A stretch of DNA of 64,000 bases from Diphasiastrum complanatum (taxonomy: Eukaryota > Streptophyta > Lycopodiopsida > Lycopodiales > Lycopodiaceae): assembly GCA_029204225.1 (NCBI GenBank), contig CM055096.1:68953741-69017740 (forward strand), read 5' to 3'. Position numbers and translations under genes: made by a program. Below the pieces are notes generated by a model. The model did no database searches. It had not been told where the DNA came from and worked only from the letters and a program-made list of their open reading frames with translations. Numbering within the stretch: the stretch's first letter is position 1; each line of letters starts with the position of its first letter. Below are positions 35,301 to 45,205 of the stretch, piece after piece.

Positions 35301-36075
35301 ATACACCTACTGGGCGGGGAGGAGGCAAGGGTTGGAATCAGGACCCAGTTGTACGTGCATATATCTAAAAGTTTTTTCTGGTTGAGTCCTCTTCACAGTT
35401 AACTTCCTTTGTTGTGACCATGTTGATCTTTTTGTTCATTTACATAAAACATCCTTTCATTGCAGAGGGAGGAAGGAATGGAACTTGTTTCTGCAGCTAT
35501 ATGTGCTGGAATCTTTAATGACCTTGGTAGTGGAAGCAATGTAGACCTTTGTGTGATTACGAAGGTGGGTATATCTCAGCAAACGCCTAATTGTAGTATG
35601 TATGGATTTCTGGAAATTGGAATCGTCTTAATTACTTTTCAAAATCATAAAGAGGTACTTTATTAGCTGCCAACCCTTTACGAAGAGTGACTTGCAGGGT
35701 GGAAAGGAGTATCTGAGAAACTACAAGAAGCCTAATCCAAGAACATACATTCGAGAAAAAGGCTACAGCTTTGCCAAAGGACACACACGTGAGTTCTTTA
35801 TTTCAGTTTAATTCCACACTGCATACTCATAATAAAAGTTTGCACTTACTAATCTTTATGGGAAAGTCTTATTTCCTGGCATGAAAGTCAGCTTGTAGTT
35901 GTACAATGATATTGTGATTATTTTTTATTTTTTGTATGCCATTGTTTAGGGATTAGGGTTCAAGAATTTCACAGACCGCTTTTTTTTTTTTTTGATTGCA
36001 GAGGTCCTTTCCACAACAATTGTCCCTTTAAAGGACAAAGTCACCATCATTGAGGGAGAAGCAATGGAAGAGTAA
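24237..36075 (+). CDS. PBB: 20S proteasome subunit beta-2 (beta type-7, PBB), 8 exons
   Basis: Exons: 24237-24383, 28606-28747, 33168-33264, 33660-33729, 33859-33963, 35466-35564, 35698-35788, 36002-36075. All introns are GT-AG, and joining them gives an uninterrupted 274-codon frame, matching the 273-274 aa of plant PBB. The subunit carries the trypsin-like activity of the 20S core in cytosol and nucleus. A propeptide of 40 residues ends in FLKTG; cleavage would expose catalytic Thr1 of TTIVGL (residue 41). In mature numbering, Asp17 (GADTRA) and Lys33 (NCEKIHY) are present, and Gly45 (YCCGAG) leaves the open S1 pocket typical of beta-2. Later motifs: [32 protein letters not shown]. The short C-terminus ends GEAMEE. 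Introns 1 and 2 are 4.2 and 4.4 kb and repeat-filled. Identification is very secure; exon borders were read by eye. Confidence 0.97.
26881..26948. repeat. (TC)34 microsatellite
   Basis: Perfect TC dinucleotide run of 68 bp in PBB intron 1. Length in the real genome may differ because such runs assemble poorly. Confidence 0.98.
27255..28420 (-). pseudogene. Decayed Ty3/gypsy protease-RT linker in PBB intron 1
   Basis: Minus-strand frames keep a gypsy-like order. At 27666-27923, [17 protein letters not shown] then [16 protein letters not shown] resembles the retropepsin end (LDGYDVVLGVQWL... W.F....M.F...GKKV). At 27255-27509, [20 protein letters not shown] resembles the segment before RT (Y.DVFPEELP.GLPP.R.VDH.IEL). 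No YxDD motif, LTR or integrase is seen. The similarity is distant; a profile search would decide. Confidence 0.55.
29521..29622. repeat. Tandem duplication of about 50 bp
   Basis: GTTTGATATGGCC(A/G)TGCTC... is repeated head to tail at 29521-29570 and 29571-29622, with a 2-bp length difference and a few substitutions. Each copy holds CACCAGTAGTCCAGCTATGC. Confidence 0.9.
29755..30190 (-). repeat. Copia-type LTR in PBB intron 2
   Basis: 436 bp, TGATGAACTT...ATTTCAACA. Left of it is a primer-site-like ACTCTGACACCA (29743-29754; two mismatches to the tRNA-iMet site). Right of it is a purine-rich tract on the minus strand (GGTGGAAAACCAGGGGAGGC). Minus-strand polarity follows from the primer site. 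No coding region is recognised on either side, so a non-autonomous element is likely. Confidence 0.7.
30289..31618. repeat. Large imperfect palindrome (foldback) in PBB intron 2
   Basis: Left arm 30289-30842 and right arm 31088-31618 are reverse complements over about 530-550 bp, at roughly 95% identity by eye. Example: GGACGATAAGTGTGC near 30802 against GCACACTTATCGTCC near 31113. The 245-bp centre holds a second, GC-rich hairpin. The arms carry no recognised coding sequence. It may be a foldback-type element, an inverted duplication of a non-autonomous retroelement, or a hairpin RNA locus. Confidence 0.92.
30870..30933. repeat. GC-rich inner hairpin at the palindrome centre
   Basis: 27-bp stem (30870-30896 with 30907-30933) with two mismatches and a 10-base loop TTCTTTTTTC. 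Weaker pairing extends outward through GCGCGCCTGCGCCTC and GCGCAGGCAGCCAGC. Confidence 0.93.
32294..32344. repeat. (GA)25 microsatellite
   Basis: Perfect GA dinucleotide run of about 51 bp in PBB intron 2. A shorter GA run lies at about 29910-29931. Confidence 0.97.
33254..33480 (+). repeat. Reiterated exon 3 / intron 3 splice-donor segment
   Basis: The segment CTTTTCAGGTG(CTG)..ACCT at the PBB exon 3 donor (33257 onward) recurs at about 33355 and 33447 within intron 3. Each copy is followed by a related GGACTT...AAAACCC stretch. Units are about 95-100 bp and degenerate. Confidence 0.75.
33964..35465 (+). other. PBB intron 5 (1.5 kb)
   Basis: No gene. 34390-34525 has four degenerate units of about 32 bp beginning (C/A)TGCCTCAGAAA or TACCTCAGAA. 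The rest shows nothing recognisable. Confidence 0.7.
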
Positions 36076-38050
36076 CTTCACATCACTTAATTTTTGTTTT
36101 CGTCACTCTTGGGTCCCTCCTGATAGACATCACTTGTCAACAGATGGCCCCTGCACTTTTTATATCCTTCCGTATTGGCCACAAGAGCTTCATTTCATTT
36201 CACAGTTAACTCCACCCCAGTTCATTCTTGGCTTGTTTCGATTCATTTGAAAGCCTAGAAGTCGAATTTTGGCATGGAATCGTGGGGCTAGAATCAAATT
36301 CACCACAAGTTTCTTAGCATGCAAATGTTTTGTAATTTGAGGTTCATTCAGACATTGTTCACTTTCTTACTCGTGTTATTTGTAGCCGATAATGCTTGCA
36401 TAATGAATGGACAAGTGCAAATTATTATATAGCAAGTAGTACTGATTTGAAAAGATAGTATGAAAGGATTTTAAATTTTGGGTTTTGACAAATATGAAGA
36501 AATGTGTCTTTGATCCATAACTTATTTAACCACATACAGATGTTACAAGGATGTCCCTATTTGAGTGTATGCAAAAGTGAAGTGAAAGAAACAATAATTG
36601 CAGAGGCTTTTGCAAGTTTGCATGCAAATTGTGTTGCTTGGTCAAGTGCATTCAAAAGACTTTCATGTAAGCTTGAACTACTTTGTTAGCTTCCCACACA
36701 TATCCTTGATACCAAAGTTTTATAGTGTCCGCCATTCTATCATTTTTGATTTCACACATGCCTGCAAACTTTTGTCCAGAACTGAGCAGCCAAACTAGTA
36801 CTTTGTCTAATGGACCCTCCAAAATCACCTATAAAAGGGTTGAATTCGATTTCATTTCTTACTTTTGCTATCAAAGTTCTTGTCGATTTTCCAACGACCA
36901 GAACTTTCTGATACACTTTCGAGCTCCTATTCTCAGTTCTCACTATTCTCATCATGTCTTCTATCAATACGTCTCAGTCTCCTAGATATGTCATTCATCG
37001 TGATCTGGCCAAGACGGACATCATGATACTTCTTAGTACAAGCCAATTTGGTCTCATTTGAAAACAGGCATGGCTTGCTAATAAAAGCAAGTTTTTAATG
37101 CCAATGTTCAAAATTGTGAAGATTGTCTTAATGCAATATGTTGATTAGTTTGCATGCATATAACATCGTAATGGTAAAAGTGTTGTTATTGGGCTTTAAA
37201 GTTTTGAAATATATGTCAATTTGATATATATTGTATGTGTGTTTATGATGTACATAATAAGTTTCGTCACCATAAATTTGTTCCACCTCCATTTGTGTTG
37301 AGGTTGCGACACAAACAATAGTTGAAAACAATCAAAACAATTATAGATTATGCAATCTCTTTTTCCATTGGACACTATCTGAACTCTTTGTTTCAATAAT
37401 GAGGATGCTCAATTGAAACAAGAAATTGCTGAGTTCATCGTTTCTATAGCCCCAATAAATAACTTCTAATCCTCAATGTACGAGTGAAATAAAGCAAAAG
37501 AGTTCTTTTGAGGCTCTCAATGTATCTTCAAGTTTGTTATATCCAGGATAATATCGAAGTTCAACCATAAAAGAAAAAAGAATGAAGAGTGGGTGTAAAA
37601 TAAACAAGAAAGTCTAGATTTTCAATTGAGTGAGTGTACTATATGATGTCATTTAAAAGTTGAGATAAGTCAAGTAAACTATGCAACTTGGCATGTTGTT
37701 AAATAATACAATGACACTTGTCTTGGACTTTGATCTAAGAAAGAATAACCTTTTTTGATATATTTTAAAATACTTGATTTTAGTCTAATATCATACTCTT
37801 TGATGAGTCAATTTCCTAAACTATTAAAAAAAAAGGTACAAACAAACCTATTTTCACAATAGATACTTGTTTTGTGTTCATTTCCTAAAACCATCATAAT
37901 AAAATTTGGAACAACATTTGAAGACATCTAAGTACAAAAGGGCTTAAAATATTGTTACATGTATATATTTTTGACAGTACATTTTCAAAAAGAACTTTTA
38001 CTAATGTCTCTTAATTTAAAATTTGACATGTTATCAACACTCTTTTTAGT
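36076..38050. other. 3' flank of the proteasome gene
   Basis: The PBB 3' untranslated region must begin here; no single clear polyadenylation signal stands out. The remainder is AT-rich and shows no gene, LTR or repeat that I recognise. Confidence 0.5.
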
Positions 38051-38059
38051 TGATAAAGT

Positions 38060-39430
38060 TGAAGATCCATCTTCTTCATCAAAGTCTATTGGCATATATT
38101 CCTTTGAATCCTTTCATATTCCCAATGGTCAGTTCGTTAAGCGACAAGTTTCTCTTTCCGCTTCTTCCGGAGGTGTTGGTCTTTCTTGCACACTTCTATT
38201 GCTCCAGCTACTTTTCTGGGAAGTTGGGCTTTTGTTGCCTCTGCACTTATCTCTCGGTATCAGCAGGACAACAAGCCCATTCTTCTTGATTCAGTAGCTC
38301 ATGTGGAAGCAGACATTCTTCCTTTCCAACAACATTTTTATGCGGTCAAGGATCTCATCCCTCCACCTGTGCGAGCTTCTTTGCCTCCCATTGAAACTTT
38401 GCTTAGCCATCGACGTGCTCATTTCCAAAAGTATCTTTTGGAGTGCTTCCACTCAGCTTCTTAGTGATTCACCTTCCGATGAGACTCTGGCTCGCCTTCT
38501 GTCTTGTGCAGGCCCATGTGCTGGTGCTTGGCTTGTTGCGTGTCCTATTGTTCCACACTTGCGCCTTTCTTCAGAGCTGTTTGTCACCGCTCTTCGAGTT
38601 AGGTTGGGTCTTCCTCATCCAGTGCTGGCAGGTGTGACAAAATGTTTCTGTGGTCACCCTCTTGATTCTATTGGCACTCATCTCATGCAGTGCCCTTCTG
38701 GCGGAGAGCTCACTGCGACTCATGATTCCATTCATGACGTATTGGCATCTATTGCACATGAGTGTGGCTTTCATGTTGTTCGGGAACAAACCCACATCTT
38801 GTCTGTGTCTGATTCACAATCGCCTCGGCGTCGAGTTGATCTCGTTCTTTTGCGCGAGGGGATTCGCACGCTTGGGGATGTTGTTGTTGCTGATCCTTCG
38901 CGACCCCTTCGACGTGCTTCAACTACTCAAGGTGCCGCTGCTTCTCATGCAGCTCGAGATAAAGAGCGAGATTATTCACATCGCACTCTTGGAGAAGACT
39001 TTATTCTTTTTGCTTGTCTGCATAAGAAATTCGATGATTTTCTATCATCTTGTGCAGGTTTTGCAGCGAAGCTCCAAGGTCGTGGTGCCTCACCTTTATC
39101 TATCATTGCGGCTTATTATCGTCAACGAGTTTCTATGACTTTAGAACGCACTCAGGCACTTGCAATACTTCAACGTGCCGTAGTTGCAGGAACGGCTGCT
39201 TCACAGCTTCCTGTACTACCTAAACTTCCACCTATCTTAACTAGCGACTTACATCAAGCAGTAGGCTTTATGTAGATACTTTGTGAGATTGTTGCTTTGT
39301 TATAGTTGTACAGTAGTATCTCAATTCGCCTTATGGCCTTTACACTTTCTACATGCATTCCTTTGTACTCCGATGGCTTTCCCCATCTTTTATTAATAAA
39401 AACAGGAAGTTCTTCCTCTTTGAATCAACA
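38060..39430 (+). pseudogene. 5'-truncated non-LTR retroelement with restriction-like endonuclease tail, copy 1
   Basis: Similarity to copy 2 begins at SLSASSGGVGLSC (about 38150) and continues through LLDSVAHVEADILPFQ. Frameshifts lie near 38190 and 38455; a long open part then runs to 39275. It contains LRVRLGLPHP and a zinc-knuckle-like C-F-C-G...H-L-M-Q-C, then HDSIHDVLASIA, RRVDLVLLREG and GDVVVADPS. This spacing resembles the CCHC plus PD-(D/E)XK restriction-like endonuclease found after the RT in R2/NeSL/HERO-type LINEs. An AATAAAAA motif follows at about 39395. The missing 5' part and RT fit the truncation usual for LINEs. The endonuclease label rests on motifs only. Confidence 0.72.
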
Positions 39431-39439
39431 TCTAATGTT

Positions 39440-39875
39440 ATTAAAAAATGTTGTAAATTAGTTTTTTTTAGGTTGAGGACGATTGATGGTTGTGCCATTA
39501 ATTTAAGTTTCTAAACTTTCGTAAACGATAAGTTGTTGTCAACTCAAAACTAAAAGCTAAATAATTACATCATTTAAATTTAAATCTTTAATTTTTGGTT
39601 AATATTTCGGTAGGTGTTTTTGTTTGCTTTTTGGATCTATTTGCGACATTTCCAGTTCGTACCTTTTAAGAAAAGCATGTTTTGAAGTGATGCATAACCA
39701 ATGGACCTACAATAGAGGAAGAACCTTGGTGCATTAATTCATAGAAAAAAAATAGTAGATACATTGATGAGAAAGATGTAGACGTCCTCGAAGGCGAAGT
39801 TTAACCAAATGTAAGCTCAAACAAGAGCAAAACTTGCACTAAAACTAAGATTAATCCAGATCTTGGCAAGGTGCA
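39440..39875. other. AT-rich spacer between the two LINE copies
   Basis: No coding features recognised. Confidence 0.5.
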
Positions 39876-39879
39876 AAAA

Positions 39880-41635
39880 CTATGATGATATCAGTGGGAG
39901 TCTGCCAACCAATTGCAGCAAATCAGAAAAGTGAAGAGGTGGTGAGTTGGCTAATGAAGGGAGATGAGATGTAGCAGACCTACCAATTGTTGCCCGTTGT
40001 AGGATAGATAGGGCCTGAGCACGTTGCAGGGCAATGGAAATATGTTGTTTAAAAGAAGCCATGAGAATAGAACCATGAATACTTTGACACTCTGCCGCCC
40101 GATGAAAACACATGCGAAAAAATTTCTCAAAGGATGCAAGGTGCTATAAGTCTCAATTGCCAGGGGAATGAAAGCAACAATAGGGTGCCTGCCGGAGTAG
40201 TTTTTTTTCCTTCTCTTGAGCTGCCACGCCTGCCGCTTCTCCTGGTGTGAAGGCAGAGCGAGGCAGTAGGTCACCACGCATGGGATCAACAACAACAACA
40301 TTTGCCAAAGTATGAAGCCCATCCCGAGAGAGGACAATGTCAACACGCCTGTGGGAGGAGTGGGATGCGGCAGAAGGAAAGACATGAGACTGCGCTCTGA
40401 GGACATGAAATTCTCCATCTGTGGCTATAGCGGCCGCTACATCTATGACAACATCATTCGTAGTTGTGCGCTCACTACCAGAAGGACAGCGGAGGAGGTG
40501 GATAACAAGAGCATCAATAGGTTGATCACACACACACCTGGAGAGACCCAAGGCCAAAGGATGAGGTAGCCCCAAGCGGAGACGAATAGTAGTGGTGAAG
40601 ATGGTAGAGTAATAACAGGCCGAGTTGACAGCCAAGCCCCTGCACCTGGACCCGCTCAGGAAAGAAGCCGAGCACGATGCAATGCTGAAGGTGCCTTAGA
40701 GAACATGCTGGAAAGAGTTTGCTTGTGCTTGCAGGTGATCTGAACTGAAAGTGAGGAGTTGCTCAAAAGGAGAAAGACATGCTTGGGCAGAGAGGGGGAG
40801 CCGCGCAGCGATGAGGAGGTGCTAAAAAGGCAGAGACCCGCTATCCACATGAGCAATGCAATCCACCAAGAGAGGGCGATGACAAGAAAGGAACTGAGAA
40901 GATAAAGTAGGGGCGACAAAAGCTATAGGTGCAGAAGAAACCGTAGAGAAAAGACCCACACCTCCACTAGAAATGGGTAACCGAGCTTGTTTTTGAGTTG
41001 AAAGGATCTCCACACCATCCAAAGAACCATGGCCCAAAAGGCGGCCAAAAACATCCATAATAGAGCTGTCAAAGGAAGAGAGAAAATGTAGAAAGTCCTG
41101 AGTAGGGGGAAAAGTCCGCAGCAGGTAAGGAGGACGTTGAATAAATCAAGATGTCAAAATGCCAAACGCGACCGGAGTGTTGCAGCCGGGGAACCAGATC
41201 TGAATGTGCAACATCCTCTTGAAGAGCCTCACCAAGAAAAACAGAGTTGAAGAAAGTAGAACCAAAAGGAACACCTACAATGCGAATGCTATCCGAAGGA
41301 GCAAGGAAGCCTTGAGGAGGAATAAAGTCTAGGGGAAGACCTGCTGGAGACCACACTGAATACTTGCGGGGTTGAATAGATAAACCAAGAGAAGCTAGTT
41401 GCTTAGGGAAATGATGAAAGACGAGAGCACCGTAGGAGCAGGACCGACAATATGAGTATCATCAGCAACTGAAGGAAATAAGCAGGAGGAAAAGGTCTCT
41501 ACAGAAGATCGAAGGGCATGAAAATGAGCCAGAGTGAAAAGAGGACCACCCAAAGGGGAAATGGAGTGGCTGAGAGGAAGAATAGGACTTTATGTGAAAG
41601 TGCCAAAGCCAGAGGTTAGGTGCTAATCTTCCAAA
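39880..41635 (-). pseudogene. Non-LTR retroelement RT plus restriction-like endonuclease, copy 2
   Basis: Minus-strand reading, upstream to downstream: SPLGGPLFTLAHFHALRSS (about 41550, RT motif B area), SVADDTHIVGPA with the RT catalytic Asp pair (codons at 41458-41463), VWSPAGLPLDFI and IRIVGVPFGS (41069-41356), and ISSGGVGLFSTVSSAPIAFV (40822-41058). Then LRLGLPHP, the knuckle C-V-C-D...H-L-L-R-C, RRVDIVLSRDG and NVVVVDPMRGD (40153-40635), and last the tail LQRAQALSILQRA (39880-40113). Several frameshifts and stops are present. It is collinear with copy 1, which lacks the RT. The 5' part of RT is absent at the junction with a copia fragment near 41630. Confidence 0.8.
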
Positions 41636-42210
41636 ACCATTGTGGGATCAAGCCTTGTTGTGTGCTAACTTTCTATACAATAAGTGGCCGAGTGCTATAT
41701 TGGATGGTAGAACACCTTTTGAGATGCTATTCAAGAGGAGGTCGAGTGTCAACTTTCTTAAAACTTTTGGATGTACTTGCTATGTCAATATAACTTTTGA
41801 TGATAGGACAAAGGAGGATACATCTTCAAGGAAAGGTATATTTGTTGGATATAGTGAGGTGAGTAAAGCCTACAAGGTTTACATTTCTACTACTAATAAA
41901 GTGATTATTGGTAGATATGTCATTTTTTATGAGGGAAATATTCCAAATGTGTCTTCAAGTGAAGATGGTGTGGATGGATCTAACATTCTTGATGCTGATG
42001 TAAAGGATCCTACTTTAGATGGTAATGATGAAGGACCATCATCACGTCAAAAGCCAAGGAGAACATCAAAGGAAAGACAAATGCCTTCAAGGCTCACATA
42101 TGATGAGAAAGGTAAGCAAGTTGTTGGAGGTACACACTTTGCTTTCCTAACCTCTTTTGATGAACCCACTTGTGTAGATGAAGCAATGAACAAAGAGGAG
42201 TGGATCCAAG
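41617..42210 (+). pseudogene. Copia integrase C-terminal fragment
   Basis: Plus-strand frame beginning ANLPKPLWDQALLCANFLYN, then TPFEMLFKRRSSVNFLKTFG, SSRKGIFVGYSEVSKAYKVY, MPSRLTYDEKGKQV and NKEEWIQA. It is close to residues 625-830 of the A polyprotein and has no internal stop. Both ends are abrupt: the LINE copy 2 RT on the left and the SWIM-domain sequence on the right. It is therefore a captured piece, not an element. Confidence 0.92.
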
Positions 42211-42825
42211 CTACAATACAATGCATGGAAGAAAGGACAATTCATGTACTTTTGCAGCAACAATGTTCAACACACATGGAATCCCTATCGGAGCATTCAA
42301 GCAATACCTGAAATGGCTCCAGGCACTTGGCCCATAGTCATCGACACTCACCTAACAAATGAAGAGGTTGAGAATCTCACTTTGGCAGGTTTTCATTTGG
42401 AAATTGAAATAGTGGTTCCAACGACATTGCCTCAAGATCAAGAAGACATTCGAAATGGGCGTTACAGGCCACATGTATCGAAGGAAGCTTTAAAGAGAAT
42501 AGAGTCAGTTGCCAACATGACAGCAAGAGTGTTGTCAACAAAAGTAGTGAGGACAAGAGAGCATGAAGTTTTTGAGATAGAGACAAGTCACTCAAGGATT
42601 GAGGGACGTACGTATAGAGTCACAGTAAGCACAAACCCCTCTTGCACATGTCCAGATTTCATGTTTCGTTCCACAAGAGATAAAAGTTTTTTGGCCTGTA
42701 AACATATGTATTTTGTTTACATGCGGATATTTGGATTAGATCAGAACCATAGCATGCACATACACCAACCCATGTTGTCAAATATTGAGGTCTTTCGAGT
42801 GCTGTCCCGTGCACGATTGTTATGA
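42211..42825 (+). pseudogene. SWIM zinc-finger protein fragment, copy 2
   Basis: Open frame (ATG at 42244, similarity from about 42215) encoding FMYFCSNNVQHTWNP, TWPIVIDTHLTNEEVENLTL, NMTARVLSTKVV and EHEVFEIETSHSRIEGRTY. The intact SWIM motif follows: NPSCTCPDF...LACKHMYFVYMRIFG, with the C-x-C...C-x-H ligands. It ends at RVLSRARLL and TAA-free TGA-type flank after 42825. The region matches the C-terminal half of copy 1 at 11356-12737 and is better preserved. The N-terminal half is replaced by a copia integrase fragment. Whether the 193-codon frame is expressed cannot be told. Confidence 0.75.
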
Positions 42826-43300
42826 AAATTCCCTGTTTGGTTCACATCCATGTTTATTGCTGAATTTGTATTTCATCAATATTTGTCAATGCAGCAATTT
42901 TTTTTTTTTAAATGTTTCATGGTCCAAACACTTTGATACGTGTGGATTTGACTATATTGATAACTAATCACAATGATAGGAAATGTGTGTTTTATTTTTT
43001 AATCTGACTGTTACAAATAGAATTGTACTACAATAATGTGGTCAAAAACCAATTCATGAGCCACTCTTTATGAGGTATATATCATCTTTTTTGGATGTGT
43101 CCATGTTTAAAAAACTTATTATGTATACCATTCTAGTAGTAATTTAGTATTTTGATACATATTCATAATGATGGAAAATGTATCGCAATAGTGTGCTAGG
43201 AAACCTATTTCATAACTAGTCTTTGTTAGGTATCTATCATCTTTTCTGGTGTGTCCATGTTCACAAAATATCATGTTCAATATTCTGGTAGTTTTGTATA
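42826..43300. other. Non-coding stretch
   Basis: AT-rich. Two loosely similar segments (ATATCATCTTTT...GGTGTCCATGTT) occur near 43079 and 43230. No gene seen. Confidence 0.5.
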
Positions 43301-43304
43301 GTAC

Positions 43305-43440
43305 TCGCTCACACTTGGATTATCCAACATAGTTCTCACTCACACTTGGATTATCCAACATAGTGCTCACTTTTCCATGCTCGCTCGAATGGATACTTGC
43401 TCGCTTTTTCACGCTCGCCAGAAATCTATATTCGCTTGGG
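43305..43440. repeat. CTCGCTCACACTTGG tandem repeat
   Basis: A 32-bp unit, CTC(G/A)CTCACACTTGGATTAT, is duplicated at about 43306-43369, followed by further GCTCGC / GCTCAC words to 43437. It resembles the vocabulary of 6340-6600 on the opposite strand. Confidence 0.65.
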
Positions 43441-43640
43441 CCCATAAAGGCTCTTCTTCAAAAAACACACCTTTCCTTCATGCTTTGCCTTGATGAAGCC
43501 CTCGGGTTGCCTCATGTAGATCTCTTCCTCCAAATAACCATTGAGGAATGCATTTGTAAAGTCAAGTTGGAATAGCTCCCAATTGAAGGTTGTAGCAAGA
43601 CTAATGATCAACCTGATAGTAACAAGCTTAGCCAGCCTAG
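43440..43640 (-). pseudogene. Copia reverse transcriptase scrap
   Basis: Minus-strand AKLVTIRLIISLATTFNW, QLDFTNAFLNGYLEEEIYM and GKVCFLKKSLYG, the palm region of a copia RT up to just before the YVDD motif. It is broken at both ends and belongs to no LTR-bounded copy here. Confidence 0.9.
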
Positions 43641-43974
43641 ACTATCTATACTTGATTTTGAAGTATTTGGTCAAATATTTGACTCATATTAATTTTTGTC
43701 ACTTTATTTTATGACAACATCAATGAAGATTTTGATCAAATGTTCAAGTTGAACATAATATTGTCTGGTCCATTCTAATGGTACATGCTCTTCTATTATG
43801 AAGATGATGGCCTTGTTTTCAGTTTCACAAAAAAATTGTCACTTCAAATGTTATACTTCTTTGATACTCATGCTCATCTTTTTAATTAGCATTTTGGCAA
43901 GAGTCTATTCTCTACAAAGAGAAGTGGTGATTAATTTTTCCTTGGAAATTCGTTGCACAACTTTTAGTTTTTCT

Positions 43975-44794
43975 TGTTGAATTTCACACGTGTGGATTGT
44001 CCACTACATGTACTTGTGATCTCCTAAGGTGTGTAGATGCACCAAGATCAAGACTAGATTGAGATTCAAGATCTATCTTTGATTCTATGGCAAAAACACA
44101 CTACTACATGCATTCAATCACTTCCAACTCTCACTCACACATGTGGGAAGTGTTCCAAAAGTATTTTAAGTAAAAACAAGCTGCTCTCCTCGGGTAGAGA
44201 GAGAAAAACCATCATGAGCTCTCGGGTAGAGAGAGAAAGCTAGAAATTCAATGACACTCAAAATCCACTCAATCTCAAAATCAATTAGATCCAAAAGGAG
44301 GAGTACAATGATACTAATAGATTCATGAGCTACCACTATGCTTAACTATGATTGGATCACACTTTGCCACCTCTTAATCCTATTGGACCATTGATCCATG
44401 CACCTCTAAATTCTATTGGACTATATTCAAGCACACCTCAATTTTCTATTGGACCTCACAAGGTTCCACCTCTAAATCCTATTGGACCTCTTAAGCTTCA
44501 TCAAACAAAAGCATGACACTTGTCTACACTCTAATTGGCACAAGTTTGGCTCTATTTTGGCTCAATATTGGCATTACAAGTGGAAATGGATAATTTGCCA
44601 TCTATGACAAATTTGACCCTATCAACATCCTACACCTAAATGCTTGACTATGAAATTCTATGAGACCCCTATATCAAACATTTTGATTTACTTTACAATT
44701 CTCCACACGTGGGAACATGCTTCACACATGTGAGATTCACTTACAAACTTCTATCATCAAAAATACCAAGCTAGATTTTTGCCAATTTCTCACA
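43975..44794 (-). repeat. 3' LTR of copia H
   Basis: 820 bp, TGTTGAATTTC...TTTCTCACA. It has G-box CACACGTGTG at 43985-43994 and CACGTG/CACATG-type motifs near the other end (44700-44735). It is 86 bp longer than the right LTR, which lacks a segment around TGCCATCTATGACAAATTTG. Confidence 0.95.
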
Positions 44795-45205
44795 CTCCTC
44801 CTCAAAAAATAGCTTGGAAAGGTACTAGATCACTTGAGAAGTTTGTAAATCTTTTTGAGTGGATCCTTTGGTATGCATAAGAAGTGAAGATCAGCCAAGG
44901 GATCCATCATAACAGCACCCTCACCATATCCATGATAAGATCTCTTTGGTAGAGATCTCTTGCCAATGCCTTTGAAGAGTGCTCCACCAATATGCCACTA
45001 TTATCATGGGCTTCCTCCATGCTTGATGATGATCTTTGCCTTGAAAGTTCCACTTGCATGATGGATGCACCATAAATAGAGAAATCTGAGGCTTCCAAGC
45101 CTCATAAGGATTATGGAGATCAAGATCATAAGATGTGAAGCAATGATGATTATCAAGATTATGCTTTCTAGCTTGACTAGTCCACATACATTGAACTATA
45201 TCCAT
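44795..45205 (-). pseudogene. 3' part of H coding frame and 3' non-coding end, cut off by G
   Basis: A 94-codon minus-strand frame (44921-45205) continues the H frame in phase across the G insertion: the Ile-Met-Asp codons at the right side of G lead into WTSQARKHNLDNHHCF here. The frame ends at EILSWIW. The polypurine tract and 3' LTR follow. Confidence 0.8.

Noticed and set aside
38650-39138. 162-codon frame overlapping the endonuclease-like region
   Set aside because: It is the wrong frame; the conserved knuckle and RRVDLVL/GDVVVADP motifs are in the other frame and are shared with copy 2.
38060-39430. Host nuclease gene
   Set aside because: A second, diverged copy linked to a reverse transcriptase lies at 39880-41635, so a retroelement tail is the better reading.
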